The translations under genes and the position numbers were made by a program. The notes below the pieces were generated by a model. That model searched no databases. It was given only the letters and a program-made list of their open reading frames with translations, and was not told the origin of the DNA. Of a stretch of DNA of 64,000 nt, positions 18,098 through 26,246 are shown in pieces. Source of the DNA: Leptolyngbyaceae cyanobacterium C42_A2020_001 (GTDB lineage Bacteria > Cyanobacteriota > Cyanobacteriia > Leptolyngbyales > Leptolyngbyaceae). Positions within the stretch are counted from its first letter, which is position 1; each line of letters starts with the position of its first letter. The stretch is taken from contig JACYLN010000007.1 of the NCBI GenBank assembly GCA_015272515.1, positions 62,001-126,000 of the forward strand, given 5' to 3'.

Positions 18098-20440
18098 GTG
18101 AAACCGGCTCAAACACTGTTTGGAATTGGACTGAGTGGATTAATGAGCGGTGCCGCCGTGCTAACGGTGATGCAGCCTGCAATGGCAGCCGCAAAGGTGA
18201 CCGGGGTACAAGTGGCTCCAACGGCTGCGGGGGTGAAAATTGTTTTGCAAACCAAAGGCGGCGATCGCCCTCAAGTGTTCTCCGTCAATCGGGGTAATAC
18301 CTGGACGGCTGACCTCGTAAACACCCAGTTACAAGTTCCGGGTAATACCTTCCAAAAAGCCAATCCAACAGCGGGTATTTCGCTCGTAACAGTTGCGCCC
18401 ATCGACAATAACAGTGTTCGCATTACAGTTGTGGGACAAGGAAGTGCCCCGACTGGGCAAGTTACTCGCTCTAACGACGGCAATTTAACGTTTAGTCTGA
18501 CGCGTGCTCGGGTTAGTGCCAGTCGCAAAGCACCTGCAAAAGCCACACCAAACGCTGCCAAAGTCGGGAGAGTCACCCAGCAAGGAGCCATTCCCAGTCA
18601 ACCAGCAGCAACTCCTACCTTGCCTGCCCTGCCTAATACATTGGCTCAAGTGGCTCCGGCTCCAACCCGATCAGCGCAGGCGACTCCAGCTCCCGCTCCG
18701 GCTAGCCCACTTCCACCATTCCAGGGTTCAACTCCCCTCGTTCCCAACCCGCAGGTGCGAGTTGAAGGGAACACCTTCACCCCCCCTGCTCCAGTTCCTC
18801 CCAATGCCCCCTTGCCCTTGCCACGAGCTGTTGCGCCCCCCGTTGGCGACATTGCCGTAGGGCAAATTGATGCGTCTCCTGGCTTGATAGATCTGGGCAC
18901 TGCCGAACGAGTTCCCCGGCTGGTTTTAAGGGATGCCTCTTCGCGAGAAGTTCTATCGCTACTGGCGCGATCGGCTGGACTCAATATCGTTTTCACAGCG
19001 GATCAGCAGGGTCTACCCGGACAACCCCCGCAACAACCTGGACAGCAGGCGCAGGCAGCCGATGGTCCTAAAGTCACTCTTGATATTGTCAATGAACCCG
19101 TTCAAAACGTTTTCAACTACGTTTTACAAGTCACCGGGTTAGAAGCAAGCCGTCGAGGTAACACCGTCTTTGTGGGTCCTAGATTGCCCAATTCCGCTCG
19201 CAATGTCGTAATTCGAAGCTTACGATTGAATCAAATTCCCGTTTCTAACGCACTTAATTTCCTCGTTGGCTTGGGTGCTGAAAGTGCCATCAGCCGGGAG
19301 CGACTCGTGACGAGTGTCAACGCTGTACCTGTCACCCAGCTTCAAGGAGCCGCAACTCAGTCTGCTATTACCCAAACCCAGACCACCACTGAGCAACGAG
19401 TTGAAGTTCAACGTGTTAACTTTACCGATTCCACTCCTTTCTTGCGAGGGCTGCAAGTTTCAGGAGATGAGCGTAGTAACACTGTCACGTTGATTGGGGA
19501 AGCTCGCAAAGTTGATGTTGCGATCGGTCAACTCTCGCAACTGGATGTACGTCGTCGTCAGGTGGCGGTGAATGTGCGGGTGATTGATATTGACCTGCTG
19601 GCGCTGGAGCGGATTGGCACCAGCTTCTCGTTTGGCATTAACGATACGCAAGTCTCCAATGATGGTGGAATTGGGTTCATCAACTTTGGTAGACGCACCC
19701 CTGGCACAACTGGGATTTCAGCCGATTTAACTGGTTCCACCATTGGCACAGCATCCAGTGTCATAAATGGTTTCAATAACAGGGGATTTGTCAGAGATTT
19801 CTTCTTGCAATTGCAGGCGGCTGTGACCAACGGTTCTGCAAAAATCCTGACTGATCCCACGTTGGTGGTGCAAGAGGGGCAAACCTCAGAAGTGAGGCTA
19901 ACTCAAGAGGTTGTTACTAACTTCACTCAGAACATTACGGGTGGTACAGGCACGACTCCAGCGACTGTCAGTATTACGGTACAGAAAGCGTCAGCCGGTT
20001 TAATCTTACCGGTACAGGTTGATCGAATTGATGACAACGGCTTTATTTCACTCTCGATCGCACCCTCTATTGCCCGTCCAGATCAACAAGTGGCAATCCA
20101 GCTTCCAGGAACGGGAGTGATTGCTAACAACTTCATTACGCTGCTGTCAGAACGGCGCGTACAATCGGGGCAGTTCCGCTTGAGAGATGGTCAAACGCTG
20201 GTGCTGGCGGGGATTATTGAGGATGAAGACCGCACAACGGTAACGAAGGTGCCAATTCTAGGAGACATCCCAATTTTAGGGGCGTTATTCCGCCGCACCG
20301 ATAACCAGAATCGCCGCCGAGAAGTGGTTGTGCTGGTCACTCCTAGAGTGCTAGACGACAGCGATCGCAGCGCGTTTGGTTACAGTTACACACCGGGCGT
20401 AGAAACACAAAAAGTTCTTCAGCAGCAAAATCGCCGCTAG
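18098..20440 (+). CDS. pilQ: Type IV pilus secretin PilQ
   Basis: Outer-membrane ring through which the pilus passes. 780 residues from GTG 18098, preceded by a strong Shine-Dalgarno (gaggaggg at 18086-18093). A signal peptide ends near 'QPAMAAA' (about residue 31), followed by an AMIN domain (about 32-135), a Pro/Ala-rich linker (about 150-250) and an STN/N0-type domain ('VLSLLARSAGLNIVFTADQQ'). Secretin N-domains follow, then the C-terminal secretin ('VAVNVRVIDIDLLALERIGT', 'LVLAGIIEDEDRTTVTKVPI', 'LGDIPILGALFRR'). Last gene of the pil operon, with a terminator about 40 bp downstream. Confidence 0.95.
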   Translation: MKPAQTLFGIGLSGLMSGAAVLTVMQPAMAAAKVTGVQVAPTAAGVKIVLQTKGGDRPQVFSVNRGNTWTADLVNTQLQVPGNTFQKANPTAGISLVTVAPIDNNSVRITVVGQGSAPTGQVTRSNDGNLTFSLTRARVSASRKAPAKATPNAAKVGRVTQQGAIPSQPAATPTLPALPNTLAQVAPAPTRSAQATPAPAPASPLPPFQGSTPLVPNPQVRVEGNTFTPPAPVPPNAPLPLPRAVAPPVGDIAVGQIDASPGLIDLGTAERVPRLVLRDASSREVLSLLARSAGLNIVFTADQQGLPGQPPQQPGQQAQAADGPKVTLDIVNEPVQNVFNYVLQVTGLEASRRGNTVFVGPRLPNSARNVVIRSLRLNQIPVSNALNFLVGLGAESAISRERLVTSVNAVPVTQLQGAATQSAITQTQTTTEQRVEVQRVNFTDSTPFLRGLQVSGDERSNTVTLIGEARKVDVAIGQLSQLDVRRRQVAVNVRVIDIDLLALERIGTSFSFGINDTQVSNDGGIGFINFGRRTPGTTGISADLTGSTIGTASSVINGFNNRGFVRDFFLQLQAAVTNGSAKILTDPTLVVQEGQTSEVRLTQEVVTNFTQNITGGTGTTPATVSITVQKASAGLILPVQVDRIDDNGFISLSIAPSIARPDQQVAIQLPGTGVIANNFITLLSERRVQSGQFRLRDGQTLVLAGIIEDEDRTTVTKVPILGDIPILGALFRRTDNQNRRREVVVLVTPRVLDDSDRSAFGYSYTPGVETQKVLQQQNRR

Positions 20441-20482
20441 TCATCGTTCATCGTAACTAAACAGATAACTTCACGGTTCCTA

Positions 20483-20512
20483 AAGCTCAATGGTTGTTCA
20501 TTGGGCTTTTTT
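20483..20512 (+). terminator. Rho-independent terminator of pilMNOQ
   Basis: Stem agctcaatg/cattgggct (9 bp including one G-U) around a 7-nt loop, followed directly by six T. It lies 42 bp after the pilQ stop. Confidence 0.85.
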
Positions 20513-20519
20513 GTTGATT

Positions 20520-21128
20520 TTAGGATTCTAGCCAACGCCAGTTGGGGCGATTCCATTCATAGATCCCTTGAATTTCATATTCCACACCACTGTCGAAGCG
20601 AACAATACAACTGGCATGACAGCGCAATCCATCCGCTTCATCGTTTGATGCTTCATGCAGAGCGATGACTGTACAGGGGAACCATTCACGGCTACAGGGT
20701 CCACTCTCCTGTACCCACTCCCACAGCCCATTGGTAACCTCAATGCGATCGCCCACCTTCAACAGCAGCATCTCACCCTCGCTCAAGTAGTCATACTCAG
20801 CGAGGTGGCTAAGTCTAACTTGCTCCAGCCATTGGATCCCCAAGCGATCGCGAATAAACTGCACCGGCCCCGAACTTTGCCCTTGAAGCCAATCATTCAG
20901 CAACGTCATTTTCCAGGAAAGTTTTTGCTGTTCCTGGTTACGAATAAACTCCAACAGCGATCGCCGCTCATCGAGAGTCAAAGCGTTTAGTGGGTTCGGT
21001 TGAGGCTCTTTAGATAGTCCAAACGCCTTCAGCAGAATCTCTTTTTGCTGGCTGCTTAACGTTGCATCAGCTTGGTCACACTGGTTAAAGGCAGCTTGTA
21101 GAGCAGCTTCGATTTCGTCCGGTGTCAT
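20520..21128 (-). CDS. Conserved cyanobacteria-type protein of unknown function
   Basis: 202 residues, no signal peptide or membrane segment. The N-terminal half is helical and charged ('LSSQQKEILLKAFGL', 'LTLDERRSLLEFIRNQEQQK'). The C-terminal half has a small beta domain: 'LLKVGDRIEVTNGLWEWVQE' and 'YEIQGIYEWNRPNWRWLES'. The Trp-rich end and the 'GDRIEVTNGLWEW' strand suggest an SH3-like barrel. Family unknown to me. It is convergent with pilQ and divergent from the secreted protein at 21187. Confidence 0.7.
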   Translation of the reverse strand: MTPDEIEAALQAAFNQCDQADATLSSQQKEILLKAFGLSKEPQPNPLNALTLDERRSLLEFIRNQEQQKLSWKMTLLNDWLQGQSSGPVQFIRDRLGIQWLEQVRLSHLAEYDYLSEGEMLLLKVGDRIEVTNGLWEWVQESGPCSREWFPCTVIALHEASNDEADGLRCHASCIVRFDSGVEYEIQGIYEWNRPNWRWLES

Positions 21129-21186
21129 ATTTCAGGATAAGCTGAAAGGCATGGATTTCTTTCTATTGATACTAAGTGTGCCACTT

Positions 21187-21621
21187 ATGATGCTGAGATC
21201 AATTGCTGTTTTTCTCCTCGCAGGGCTGCTTTGGGTCTGCTTCAACGGCTATGCCCCAGATGCCCAAGCTCTCACTCAAATTAAACTGTTTGATCTTTCC
21301 TATCATGAATGCCCACCTGAACTGGCTCAAGGAGCCGTGACTAGCGGCGGCACCACAATGGCAGCCAATTGCTTTTTAGTAACGGGCAAAGCCAACAATC
21401 CCTCAGGAAAGCCCGTGATTAACGCTGACATTTTTGGACGCATTTATGATGCCAACAATGACTCCATTATGCAAAACCGGACTCGTTTAGGTTCGATTGA
21501 CGAAATTCCACCAGGTATCAGCGATTTTGAACTACGCATCAGCGTTCCGGCAAACCAACCCACCCCCTTGAAACTGGAGCAATTTAAGGCGGCAGGTTTT
21601 ACAGGCAAGGTTCGCCGCTAG
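21187..21621 (+). CDS. Small secreted protein, unknown function
   Basis: The frame is open from 21151; the ATG at 21187 (or 21190) starts a normal signal peptide ('LRSIAVFLLAGLLWVCF') with probable cleavage after 'APDAQA'. The mature ~115 residues contain a beta-sandwich-like pattern ('CFLVTGKANNPSGKPVINAD', 'RLGSIDEIPPGISDFELRIS') and two cysteines (ECPP and NCFL). The pattern suggests a FxLYD/Fn3-like domain, which is inference. The stop codon lies inside the first copy of a 25-bp tandem duplication. Confidence 0.7.
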   Translation: MMLRSIAVFLLAGLLWVCFNGYAPDAQALTQIKLFDLSYHECPPELAQGAVTSGGTTMAANCFLVTGKANNPSGKPVINADIFGRIYDANNDSIMQNRTRLGSIDEIPPGISDFELRISVPANQPTPLKLEQFKAAGFTGKVRR

Positions 21622-21663
21622 CTGTAAAAGACGCTGTAGCCGCTAGCTGTAAAAGACGCTGTA
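21614..21663. repeat. Perfect 25-bp tandem duplication across a stop codon
   Basis: Copy 1 is 21614-21638 and copy 2 is 21639-21663, identical over 25 bp (gccgctagctgtaaaagacg plus ctgta). A partial third copy follows (aaagacacagta). The TAG stop of the secreted protein is in copy 1. Confidence 0.95.
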
Positions 21664-21801
21664 AAAGACACAGTAGGTTCTTGAAACGGCGAATAGCCGT
21701 GCGCCCAGCCAAGTCAATTAAATCAACAAAAGCCAAACAGCCCCGCGATTTGTTAACTATCGCAAGGCTGTAGATCGCTATCATTGCCAAACGACTGGCA
21801 G

Positions 21802-22092
21802 CTACATCATTGCAACGGATACTGTTCTTGCAGCAGCAGTGGCAGCTTGCTGAACCAGTTGCAACAAGAGAATGGCTAAGATTGGCGAGAAGTCGAGACC
21901 ACCCAGGGGGGGGATAATATTGCGGAAAATGTTGAGATAGGGATCGGTCAACTGGCTCAAGATTGAGAAAGGTGGATCGAACCAGTTCACGTTCGGGAAC
22001 CAGCTCAACAGAATTCGGATGAAAATCAGCACGGTGTAGATGCTGATGAACGTGGCAAGCGTTGTGACCAGTAAGGGAATCAAAGAGTTCAT
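21802..22092 (-). CDS. YggT/YlmG family membrane protein
   Basis: 96 residues with two membrane helices (about 5-27 and 67-88). The inter-helix segment 'PNVNWFDPPFSILSQLTDPY' and 'NIFRNIIPPLGGLDFSPILA' are the YggT signature. YlmG proteins of cyanobacteria and plastids affect nucleoid, thylakoid and cell-division organisation (known for the family). ATG at 22092 is well supported. Confidence 0.92.
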   Translation of the reverse strand: MNSLIPLLVTTLATFISIYTVLIFIRILLSWFPNVNWFDPPFSILSQLTDPYLNIFRNIIPPLGGLDFSPILAILLLQLVQQAATAAARTVSVAMM

Positions 22093-22204
22093 GACGGCTC
22101 AATCCTATGGAGGCTGAAGCAACTAAAACTTAAATTCAGTCTAGCGAATGGTTGAAGATTTGAAACGTTTTGGTTTAGTTTACCATTTTTTTCCGGCGGG
22201 GAAA

Positions 22205-22564
22205 TTAGCTCTGGCGACGAGGATCGGGGGCGATCGCTGGTTCATTCACATCATCGTGTATTTCACCATTTACACCACCAAGTTGTTGCCGCACATCGTC
22301 GATCGCGTCATTTAGTTGAGCAATCTTATCTTCTAAACTACGACGAGCAGCTTCCATATCCACACCTTCTCGCCCAGCTTGGAACAGTCGCCGTCTTTTT
22401 GTCGGTTTAGCATCTAAAGGATTGGGAACAGTTTTTGCTTCATCTGCCTCCGTTGTAGGAGTAAGCTGTCTGGCAGTAATCAACGCACCCACAACCCCGC
22501 CGACAACACCACCTACCAGGGTGCCCAATAAGAATCCACTCGAAAATCCATCTCGTTGACTCAT
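22205..22564 (-). CDS. YtxH-like small membrane protein
   Basis: 119 residues. A Gly/Val-rich membrane segment near the N-terminus ('GFLLGTLVGGVVGGVVGALI', about 10-29) is followed by a basic patch 'KPTKRRRLF' and a helical amphipathic stretch ('ARRSLEDKIAQLNDAIDDVR'). This resembles YtxH/general stress-type proteins. Function unknown. Same strand as the YggT gene and upp but with separate gaps. Confidence 0.75.
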   Translation of the reverse strand: MSQRDGFSSGFLLGTLVGGVVGGVVGALITARQLTPTTEADEAKTVPNPLDAKPTKRRRLFQAGREGVDMEAARRSLEDKIAQLNDAIDDVRQQLGGVNGEIHDDVNEPAIAPDPRRQS

Positions 22565-22668
22565 TACTCACCAAACTTCCAATTGCATGAGTGAAGTAAG
22601 TAGCTGTTCTCAGCTTAGCCGCTGCAAACGAAGATTGACTACCCAATACTCCGTGCTTCAGCGTACCA

Positions 22669-23322
22669 TCATCCCGTGCCAAAGGTGCGATCGCCTGCGT
22701 CTCCAAGCCCGGGCACAATAAAACCCCGTTCATTCACATGTTCATCAATCGCGGCAGCATAAATACTCAAACTGGGGTAAGCCACGCTCAGCTTCTGCAA
22801 CGCGGGAGGTGCCGCCACTACAGCAATAATCCGCACGTTCGCAGGTTCCACGCCACGACTGGTTAATTCACTCATCACGGCTGTAATCGTCCCCCCTGTT
22901 GCCAGCATCGGTTCAGGAATCAGCACTCGGACTTGCGGATCAAACTTTTCGGGTAGCTTATTGAGATAGCAACTGGCTTCTAAGGTTTCCTCATCGCGAA
23001 CAAAACCGAGATGATAAATCGACGCAAGCGGCAGCAGTGACTGGGCACCGTCTAATAACGCTAACCCTGCCCGTAGCACAGGTATCAGCGCCAGTGGAAC
23101 TTCCGGATCGACAAACGTGGCGGGGCAGGAAGCCAAAGGGCTACTGACCGTGGCATCTTTGGTGGGTAGCCAATCTCGGATGGCTTCATAGGTGAGCCAG
23201 CGCCCCAATTCGGTCATGGCGGTGCGGAAGATAGCGGAAGGGGTGGAGGCATCACGCGAGATCGCCAACCAATGCTTGATCAAAGGATGAGGCGGCACAT
23301 AAACCCGCATTTGAAAAGTCAT
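22669..23322 (-). CDS. upp: Uracil phosphoribosyltransferase
   Basis: Salvages uracil to UMP using PRPP. 217 residues. The PRPP loop reads 'PMLATGGTITAVMSELTSRG', the uracil-binding C-terminus reads 'FIVPGLGDAGDRTFGT', and 'PVLRAGLALLDGAQSLLP' is the flexible-loop region. Slightly longer than the E. coli enzyme but intact. The promoter should lie in the upp-crtH gap. Confidence 0.93.
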   Translation of the reverse strand: MTFQMRVYVPPHPLIKHWLAISRDASTPSAIFRTAMTELGRWLTYEAIRDWLPTKDATVSSPLASCPATFVDPEVPLALIPVLRAGLALLDGAQSLLPLASIYHLGFVRDEETLEASCYLNKLPEKFDPQVRVLIPEPMLATGGTITAVMSELTSRGVEPANVRIIAVVAAPPALQKLSVAYPSLSIYAAAIDEHVNERGFIVPGLGDAGDRTFGTG

Positions 23323-23448
23323 AGCCGTTCGTCAGTCTCGGTTTGAATTGGCATCATCATACTCCCTTCACCACCGGATTCAGCAGTCAGTCCGAGTTGC
23401 AGCCAATAGGGTCTCCGAGTGACTTATTGAAAAATACTCGCAACAGAG

Positions 23449-23477
23449 TTGACATTTATTTTCAATAAACCTATAGT
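23449..23477 (+). promoter_or_regulatory. Near-consensus sigma-70 promoter in the upp-crtH gap
   Basis: TTGACA (23449-23454), a 17-nt spacer and TATAGT (23472-23477). The spacer contains the inverted repeat TTTATT-TTC-AATAAA, a possible operator. Predicted transcription start is an A near 23484. Confidence 0.7.
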
Positions 23478-23483
23478 GGTCTC

Positions 23484-23548
23484 AAGTGTTCTCCTCTCTG
23501 AAGGATCGGCAGGTGGGATTGGTCTAACTGACTGATCCCCTTTTTCTT
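23484..23548 (+). ncRNA. Candidate ~65-nt small RNA or crtH attenuator
   Basis: Begins about 7 nt after the -10 box at 23472-23477 and ends with an intrinsic terminator. The terminator has arms at 23515-23524 and 23530-23539 (10 pairs with two G-U), loop TAACT, then CTTTTTCTT. No start codon with a useful reading frame lies inside. Not recognisable as Yfr1 (no ACTCCTCACAC motif). Either an independent sRNA or premature termination of a long crtH leader. Confidence 0.5.
23515..23548 (+). terminator. Intrinsic terminator of the candidate sRNA
   Basis: 10-bp stem with two G-U pairs, 5-nt loop and a following T tract. Confidence 0.65.
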
Positions 23549-23777
23549 ATCTCTCTCTAAGCCCTACAGAGTGAGGACATTATCAAGGGCACAATCTGCC
23601 AATTGCCAGAATTAGTCCTCTTAAATTTGTTTATAGAAGTAATGGAATCTGTCTGGTTTTTGCTGTTTTTAAACTTGGTTGGGTCGCAGCTAAAGCCAAT
23701 CTATTGAGAATAAAATGCATTTACTGCCAAACTAGGCTTGTTTTTTGCTGATAATCCAGCCTTCTGTTTCTCCCAAA

Positions 23778-23819
23778 CGCCTCATTAGCGTGGCTGGAAA
23801 AAGATACGCTAATGAGGTG
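23778..23819 (+). promoter_or_regulatory. Long hairpin in the crtH 5' leader
   Basis: Arms cctcattagcgt (23780-23791) and acgctaatgagg (23806-23817) pair perfectly over 12 bp, extended to 14 with one G-U, around a 14-nt loop. It ends about 25 nt before the crtH ATG. No T-run follows, so it looks like a leader RNA element or operator rather than a terminator. Confidence 0.6.
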
Positions 23820-23843
23820 AGTTTGTTTGGTTGAGTTGAGCTT

Positions 23844-25418
23844 ATGTCGTCTGCTGCCCAAGAGTCTCCTGTTCCCATACACCCCGCTTTACAATCCAGC
23901 AATGGTGTGATCTCAGTGCCCACGTCCAACCAGTTTGATGTGATTGTGATCGGTTCTGGTGTAGGCGGGTTAGTAACGGCCACGCAACTGGCAGCGAAAG
24001 GGGCAAAGGTGTTGGTGTTAGAGCGCTACCTGATTCCGGGCGGCAGCGCTGGATACTTTGAGCGCAACGGTTACCGCTTTGATGTGGGCGCTTCTATGAT
24101 GTTTGGCTTTGGCGAGAAGGGCACCACCAATCTACTAACCCGTGCGCTTCAGGGAGTAGGCATGGAACTGGAAACTATTCCTGATCCGGTGCAAATTCAT
24201 TACCATTTGCCGGATGGTCTGGATCTCAAAGTTCATCGCGATTACGAAGCATTTTTACAGGAATTGGGCGATCGCTTTCCCCATGAGCGTGAGGGAATTC
24301 GCCGCTTTTACGATGAATGCTGGAAAGTCTTCAATTGCCTTAATACGATCGAGCTATTGTCGCTAGAAGAGCCACGCTACTTGATGCGCGTGTTTTTCCA
24401 GCATCCCCTCGCCTGCTTAGGGTTGGTGAAATACTTACCACAAAATGCAGGTGACTTGGCGCGTAAGTTTATTCAAGACCCCAACCTGCTGCGATTTATT
24501 GACATTGAATGCTATTGCTGGTCAGTAGTGCCGGCCGATCTCACGCCGATGATCAATGCTGGGATGGTATTTAGCGATCGCCACTACGGCGGTATTAATT
24601 ATCCCAAAGGTGGGGTGGGCGCGATCGCTCAGAAACTGGTGGAAGGCTTAGAAAAGTTTCAGGGACAGATTCGCTACAAAGCGCGAGTCACTCAGATCTT
24701 GACCGAAAATGGGCGGGCGGTTGGAGTCAAACTGGCGACAGGCGAAACCTTCCAGGCAAAACGGGTAGTGTCCAATGCCACTCGTTGGGATACGTTTGAG
24801 AAACTTTTACCTGTTGAGGAACTGCCCTCATCGGAAAAACGCTGGCAAACTCGCTATCGCAAATCTCCTAGTTTTCTGAGTTTGCATCTGGGCGTAAAGG
24901 CGGAAGCCCTACCACCTGGTACGGAATGCCATCACATCCTGGTAGAAAACTGGCAGCGCATGGAAGCGGAAGAAGGCACCATTTTTGTCTCTATTCCCAC
25001 CCTGCTTGACCCCAGCCTGGCTCCTTCCGGTCATCACATTATTCACGCCTTTACCCCAAGCTGGATCGAAACCTGGCAAACCCTTCCTGCATTAGAGTAT
25101 CAACAACAAAAAGAAGAAGCCGCCGCTCGCATCATTACCCGCTTGGAAAAAATCTTTCCTAACCTGTCAACCTGGCTGGACTATCAGGAAGTTGGCACAC
25201 CCCGAACCCATCGTCGCTTCTTGGGCAGGAAAGACGGCACCTACGGTCCGATTCCTGCTCGTAAACTGCTGGGACTGTTGGGAATGCCGTTCAATCGCAC
25301 AGCAATTCCAGGCTTGTATTGCGTTGGAGATAGTACCTTTCCTGGACAGGGACTCAATGCCGTGGCGTTTTCGGGCTTTGCGTGCGCTCATCGCATTGCC
25401 GTGGATCTGGGGTTGTGA
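23844..25418 (+). CDS. crtH: Carotenoid (prolycopene) cis-trans isomerase
   Basis: FAD-dependent isomerase that converts poly-cis-lycopene to all-trans-lycopene, needed especially in the dark. 524 residues. An N-terminal extension of about 30 residues is followed by the dinucleotide fold '[20 protein letters not shown]' and '[20 protein letters not shown]'. CrtISO-type segments are '[20 protein letters not shown]'-like (read here as [15 protein letters not shown]) and '[20 protein letters not shown]'. The C-terminal FAD motif is '[20 protein letters not shown]'. The other possibility is a phytoene-desaturase-like CrtO paralogue, but length and motifs favour CrtH. Confidence 0.92.
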   Translation: MSSAAQESPVPIHPALQSSNGVISVPTSNQFDVIVIGSGVGGLVTATQLAAKGAKVLVLERYLIPGGSAGYFERNGYRFDVGASMMFGFGEKGTTNLLTRALQGVGMELETIPDPVQIHYHLPDGLDLKVHRDYEAFLQELGDRFPHEREGIRRFYDECWKVFNCLNTIELLSLEEPRYLMRVFFQHPLACLGLVKYLPQNAGDLARKFIQDPNLLRFIDIECYCWSVVPADLTPMINAGMVFSDRHYGGINYPKGGVGAIAQKLVEGLEKFQGQIRYKARVTQILTENGRAVGVKLATGETFQAKRVVSNATRWDTFEKLLPVEELPSSEKRWQTRYRKSPSFLSLHLGVKAEALPPGTECHHILVENWQRMEAEEGTIFVSIPTLLDPSLAPSGHHIIHAFTPSWIETWQTLPALEYQQQKEEAAARIITRLEKIFPNLSTWLDYQEVGTPRTHRRFLGRKDGTYGPIPARKLLGLLGMPFNRTAIPGLYCVGDSTFPGQGLNAVAFSGFACAHRIAVDLGL

Positions 25419-25447
25419 ATCTAGGGCTATGAACAATGGCGACGGAC

Positions 25448-25469
25448 AGAGGCAGCGATCGCTGCCTCT
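25448..25469. repeat. Perfect 22-bp palindrome centred on HIP1
   Basis: A perfect inverted repeat with the sequence AGAGGCAGCGA and its complement, centred on GCGATCGC, 29 bp after the crtH stop. It can form an 11-bp stem and may stabilise or end the crtH mRNA, but no T-run follows. Confidence 0.7.
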
Positions 25470-25487
25470 CAACGCAGCAACCTAGAG

Positions 25488-25523
25488 ACTAATAATTAGT
25501 GACCAATAATTAACCACTAATCA
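25488..25523. repeat. Degenerate A/T-rich heptad-like repeat
   Basis: Imperfect 7-nt periodic sequence (units like taataat, tagtgac, caataat, taaccac, taatcaa) that overlaps the stop codon of the small gene ending at 25517. Similar in style to the heptads inside rsgA. Confidence 0.4.
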
Positions 25524-25720
25524 ACCACGCGCAATCGTCCTGCCCGCAACAGCTCAAACACCCGATCAATCAACGCTTGTTCCGTGGCGCTAATCGATTT
25601 TTGGGAGAGGAGCGTTGCCATAAATTGTTTTTGATCCGCCCGACTGATTCTGCCAGACGCGGTGATCTTGTTTACCATCTGCTCGATATTGTAGTGAGGA
25701 GAGTTTGCGTGCTGCACCAT
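25517..25720 (-). CDS. Small conserved cyanobacterial protein (~67 aa)
   Basis: The frame opens at 25777, but the residues before the ATG at 25720 (MVQHANSPHYNIEQMVNKIT) look non-homologous; the start is uncertain. The body reads 'ITASGRISRADQKQFMATLL', 'SISATEQALIDRVFELLRAG' and ends 'RLRVVD'. Predicted all-helical, soluble. Such short proteins are widespread in cyanobacteria without known function. Its G-R-[IL]-S / L-x-x-G-R pattern is echoed by the small protein at 29897. Confidence 0.7.
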   Translation of the reverse strand: MVQHANSPHYNIEQMVNKITASGRISRADQKQFMATLLSQKSISATEQALIDRVFELLRAGRLRVVD

Positions 25721-25777
25721 CTTGAATAGCCAACCTTTAATACTTGCTGACTGCCATACGGCTTTGTAAAGAATCAT

Positions 25778-26246
25778 TTGAATGAGTTGACCTTAGCTTA
25801 GGCGTTCTTCGCGAAGCTGTCATCTAGAAATATACGAAGACTCCTGACCCGGTAATTATACGGTTTCGCTTCAAACGTGGTAAGGAAAACGGCTTTGGAA
25901 GCGAATTTATATGGAAGTTTTCTTAGAGCGATCGCCCAGAAGCCCCAAATTTTTATGAATCCGGTGGCTTTCGATACAAAAGCTTTCAAATACTTTGAAC
26001 GTAGTACCTCCGCATTTTCAACTGATCTTTCCTCCATCGCTTAATCAAACCTTTACTAAAGCCCTGAAATTCACCTCTAGAGTTTGGGTAGGTGCAAGTT
26101 TCCCCACTGCATTAATCAATAGCCTAAAGTTCGCTCTTCATACAGTGAATCCTGAAGACAGGATGATGGCACTCATCACCAAGCCCTCAGGATTCAAACA
26201 ATTCGCGAATTCAGTTTTGCTCAGAAAGTATAAGACACCAGTGTGC
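25778..26246. other. Intergenic gap, no convincing gene
   Basis: Two open frames of 79 and 100 codons on opposite strands lie here, but neither has domain-like composition and one runs into the haem oxygenase gene. Nothing else recognised. Confidence 0.55.

Noticed and set aside
15217-20440. Missing pilP
   Set aside because: Cyanobacterial pil operons normally go M-N-O-Q without pilP, so this is not a deletion.
23484-23548. Yfr1 small RNA
   Set aside because: The ACTCCTCACAC core is absent, so the candidate sRNA is not Yfr1.
25798-26037. 79-codon minus-strand ORF
   Set aside because: No domain-like pattern or ribosome binding site; in a gap with biased composition; likely chance.
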